Of a DNA stretch of 7,934 nt, positions 7,522 to 7,934 are shown in pieces (the first letter of the stretch is position 1; the number at the start of each line of letters is the position of its first letter). The notes beneath the pieces were generated by a model. It had not been told where the DNA came from. It saw only the letters and a list, made by a program, of their open reading frames with translations, and searched no databases. Source of the DNA: Thiotrichaceae bacterium (GTDB lineage Bacteria; Pseudomonadota; Gammaproteobacteria; Thiotrichales; Thiotrichaceae); NCBI GenBank assembly GCA_027030285.1, contig JALVFC010000448.1:1-7934 (forward strand), written 5' to 3'. The translations under genes and the position numbers were made by a program.

Positions 7522-7754
7522 TGACCAATTTCTATCTTTAGTCCCAGACCGGAGAGTACCAGAAGTACTTTATTCAGTTGGATAGTTGGTTTTCCATTTT
7601 CCAGTTCTGAAAGAAACCGTAACCCAACTCCGGTTAGCTCTGCTAACTCGACCTGGGTGAGATTGTCCTCCTTGCGTTTATTGCGAACCACTTCACCCAG
7701 GGTTCGTGGGGTGTCTATAATTATCCCGTTCGGTAATGTTTTTTCGGTATTCAT
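7518..7754 (-). CDS. HipB-like (XRE/y4mF-type) helix-turn-helix regulator, probable antitoxin
   Basis: This 78-aa protein is a single XRE-type HTH domain with a short N-terminal arm. The helix at 19-30 (LGEVVRNKRKED), then LTQVELAELTGVGLRFLSELE (32-52) with the recognition helix, and NGKPTIQLNKVLLVLSGLGL (53-72) match the pattern of HipB-type antitoxins and the y4mF regulator family, in particular the GxxxRFLSELENGKPT block. Such proteins dimerise, bind palindromes over their own promoter and often neutralise a co-encoded toxin. Here the gene starts at ATG 7754 with a weak AGAAGC ribosome site, and its -10 box and two TTCCC-N4-GGGAA palindromes lie within 90 bp upstream, in keeping with self-repression. 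The HTH call is firm; the antitoxin role is inferred from family and gene pairing, since the partner is not a recognisable HipA. Confidence 0.88.
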   Translation of the reverse strand: MNTEKTLPNGIIIDTPRTLGEVVRNKRKEDNLTQVELAELTGVGLRFLSELENGKPTIQLNKVLLVLSGLGLKIEIGQ

Positions 7755-7771
7755 GCTTCTATGACATAATT

Positions 7772-7785
7772 TTCCCTTACGGGAA
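7772..7785. promoter_or_regulatory. Operator-like palindrome 1 (TTCCC-N4-GGGAA)
   Basis: TTCCC and GGGAA arms flank TTAC. The site lies just downstream of the cassette's TATAAT on the minus strand and would cover the transcription start, the usual place for a repressor. It shares GGGAATATTAT (7781-7791) with the second copy. E. coli HipB recognises a related layout (TATCC and GGATA arms with a longer spacer), so binding by the neighbouring HTH protein is a reasonable inference. Confidence 0.65.
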
Positions 7786-7786
7786 T

Positions 7787-7815
7787 ATTATAGCCTGATT
7801 GTTTTAATATTGCAT
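7787..7815 (-). promoter_or_regulatory. Probable promoter of the hipB-like cassette
   Basis: On the minus strand a perfect TATAAT occupies 7792-7787. At 17 bp spacing the -35 hexamer is ATGCAA (7815-7810), matching TTGACA at only three positions. The start point would fall near 7780, inside palindrome 1, giving a leader of about 25 nt. The strong -10, the weak -35 and the overlap with an operator fit a repressible promoter. Confidence 0.55.
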
Positions 7816-7821
7816 AGTATC

Positions 7822-7835
7822 TTCCCGAAAGGGAA
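7822..7835. promoter_or_regulatory. Operator-like palindrome 2 (TTCCC-N4-GGGAA)
   Basis: This is the second copy of the same arms, with GAAA as spacer, exactly 50 bp from the first and followed by the same TATTAT. It lies upstream of the minus-strand -35 region, so two bound dimers would bracket the promoter, close to five helical turns apart. It could equally control a divergent gene beyond the right edge. Confidence 0.6.
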
Positions 7836-7881
7836 TATTATGAGTGTTGTAGATTTATCATGCTAGTTATGATGTCGCACA

Positions 7882-7899
7882 TTTTTCAATATTGAGAAA
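7882..7899. repeat. Near-perfect 18-bp palindrome at the right edge
   Basis: TTTTTCAATATTGAGAAA reads as its own complement except for one central-flanking T/G pair; the inner TCAATATTGA is perfect. It is AT-rich and may be a binding site for a gene to the right, or chance. The rest of 7842-7934 shows nothing that could be assigned. Confidence 0.3.
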
Positions 7900-7934
7900 C
7901 CAGAAAATCATAGAATAACGTTTATGAAACCCTG

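Noticed and set aside
7924..7934. ATG at the right edge as the start of a divergent gene
   Set aside because: Only 11 bases remain, and no convincing ribosome site precedes it; it cannot be judged without more sequence.

Overview
The window reads as a bacterial chromosome segment, most likely from a gammaproteobacterium of moderate GC content. The evidence is the run dprA-smg-topA-tsaC, a TopA that follows the E. coli enzyme almost motif for motif with three C-terminal C4 zinc fingers, an Smg/DUF494 protein, and an MsbA, which implies an outer membrane carrying lipid A. A betaproteobacterium is possible but fits the TopA less well. The genus cannot be fixed by reading alone.

Layout. 1-108: end of an upstream intergenic region with an inverted repeat. 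109-1739 (+): dprA and smg, overlapping by 4 nt. 1740-2192: 453 bp without a convincing gene but with several small inverted repeats, ending in a bulged hairpin just before topA. 2193-5437 (+): topA, then tsaC 8 nt later if its GTG start is correct. 5453-5554 (+): a possible 33-codon gene with a clear Shine-Dalgarno sequence and a CxxC motif, whose stop codon overlaps the start of msbA. 5554-7305 (+): msbA, the lipid A flippase. 7324-7754 (-): a convergent two-gene cassette, a HipB-like (y4mF-type) repressor followed with a 4-nt overlap by an unrecognised basic 65-aa protein. 7755-7934: the cassette's control region, with a TATAAT -10 box and two copies of TTCCC-N4-GGGAA set 50 bp apart.

The left part is housekeeping: processing of incoming DNA (DprA), relaxation of negative supercoils (TopA), the first step of tRNA t6A37 synthesis (TsaC) and lipid A export (MsbA). 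The right end looks like accessory DNA: a toxin-antitoxin-like cassette placed directly after msbA, where lpxK often lies in related genomes. The points most worth a second look are the HipB-like repressor paired with a small protein that is not HipA, its two operator-like palindromes, the small CxxC gene overlapping msbA, and the loss of the usual WPGP residues in TsaC.
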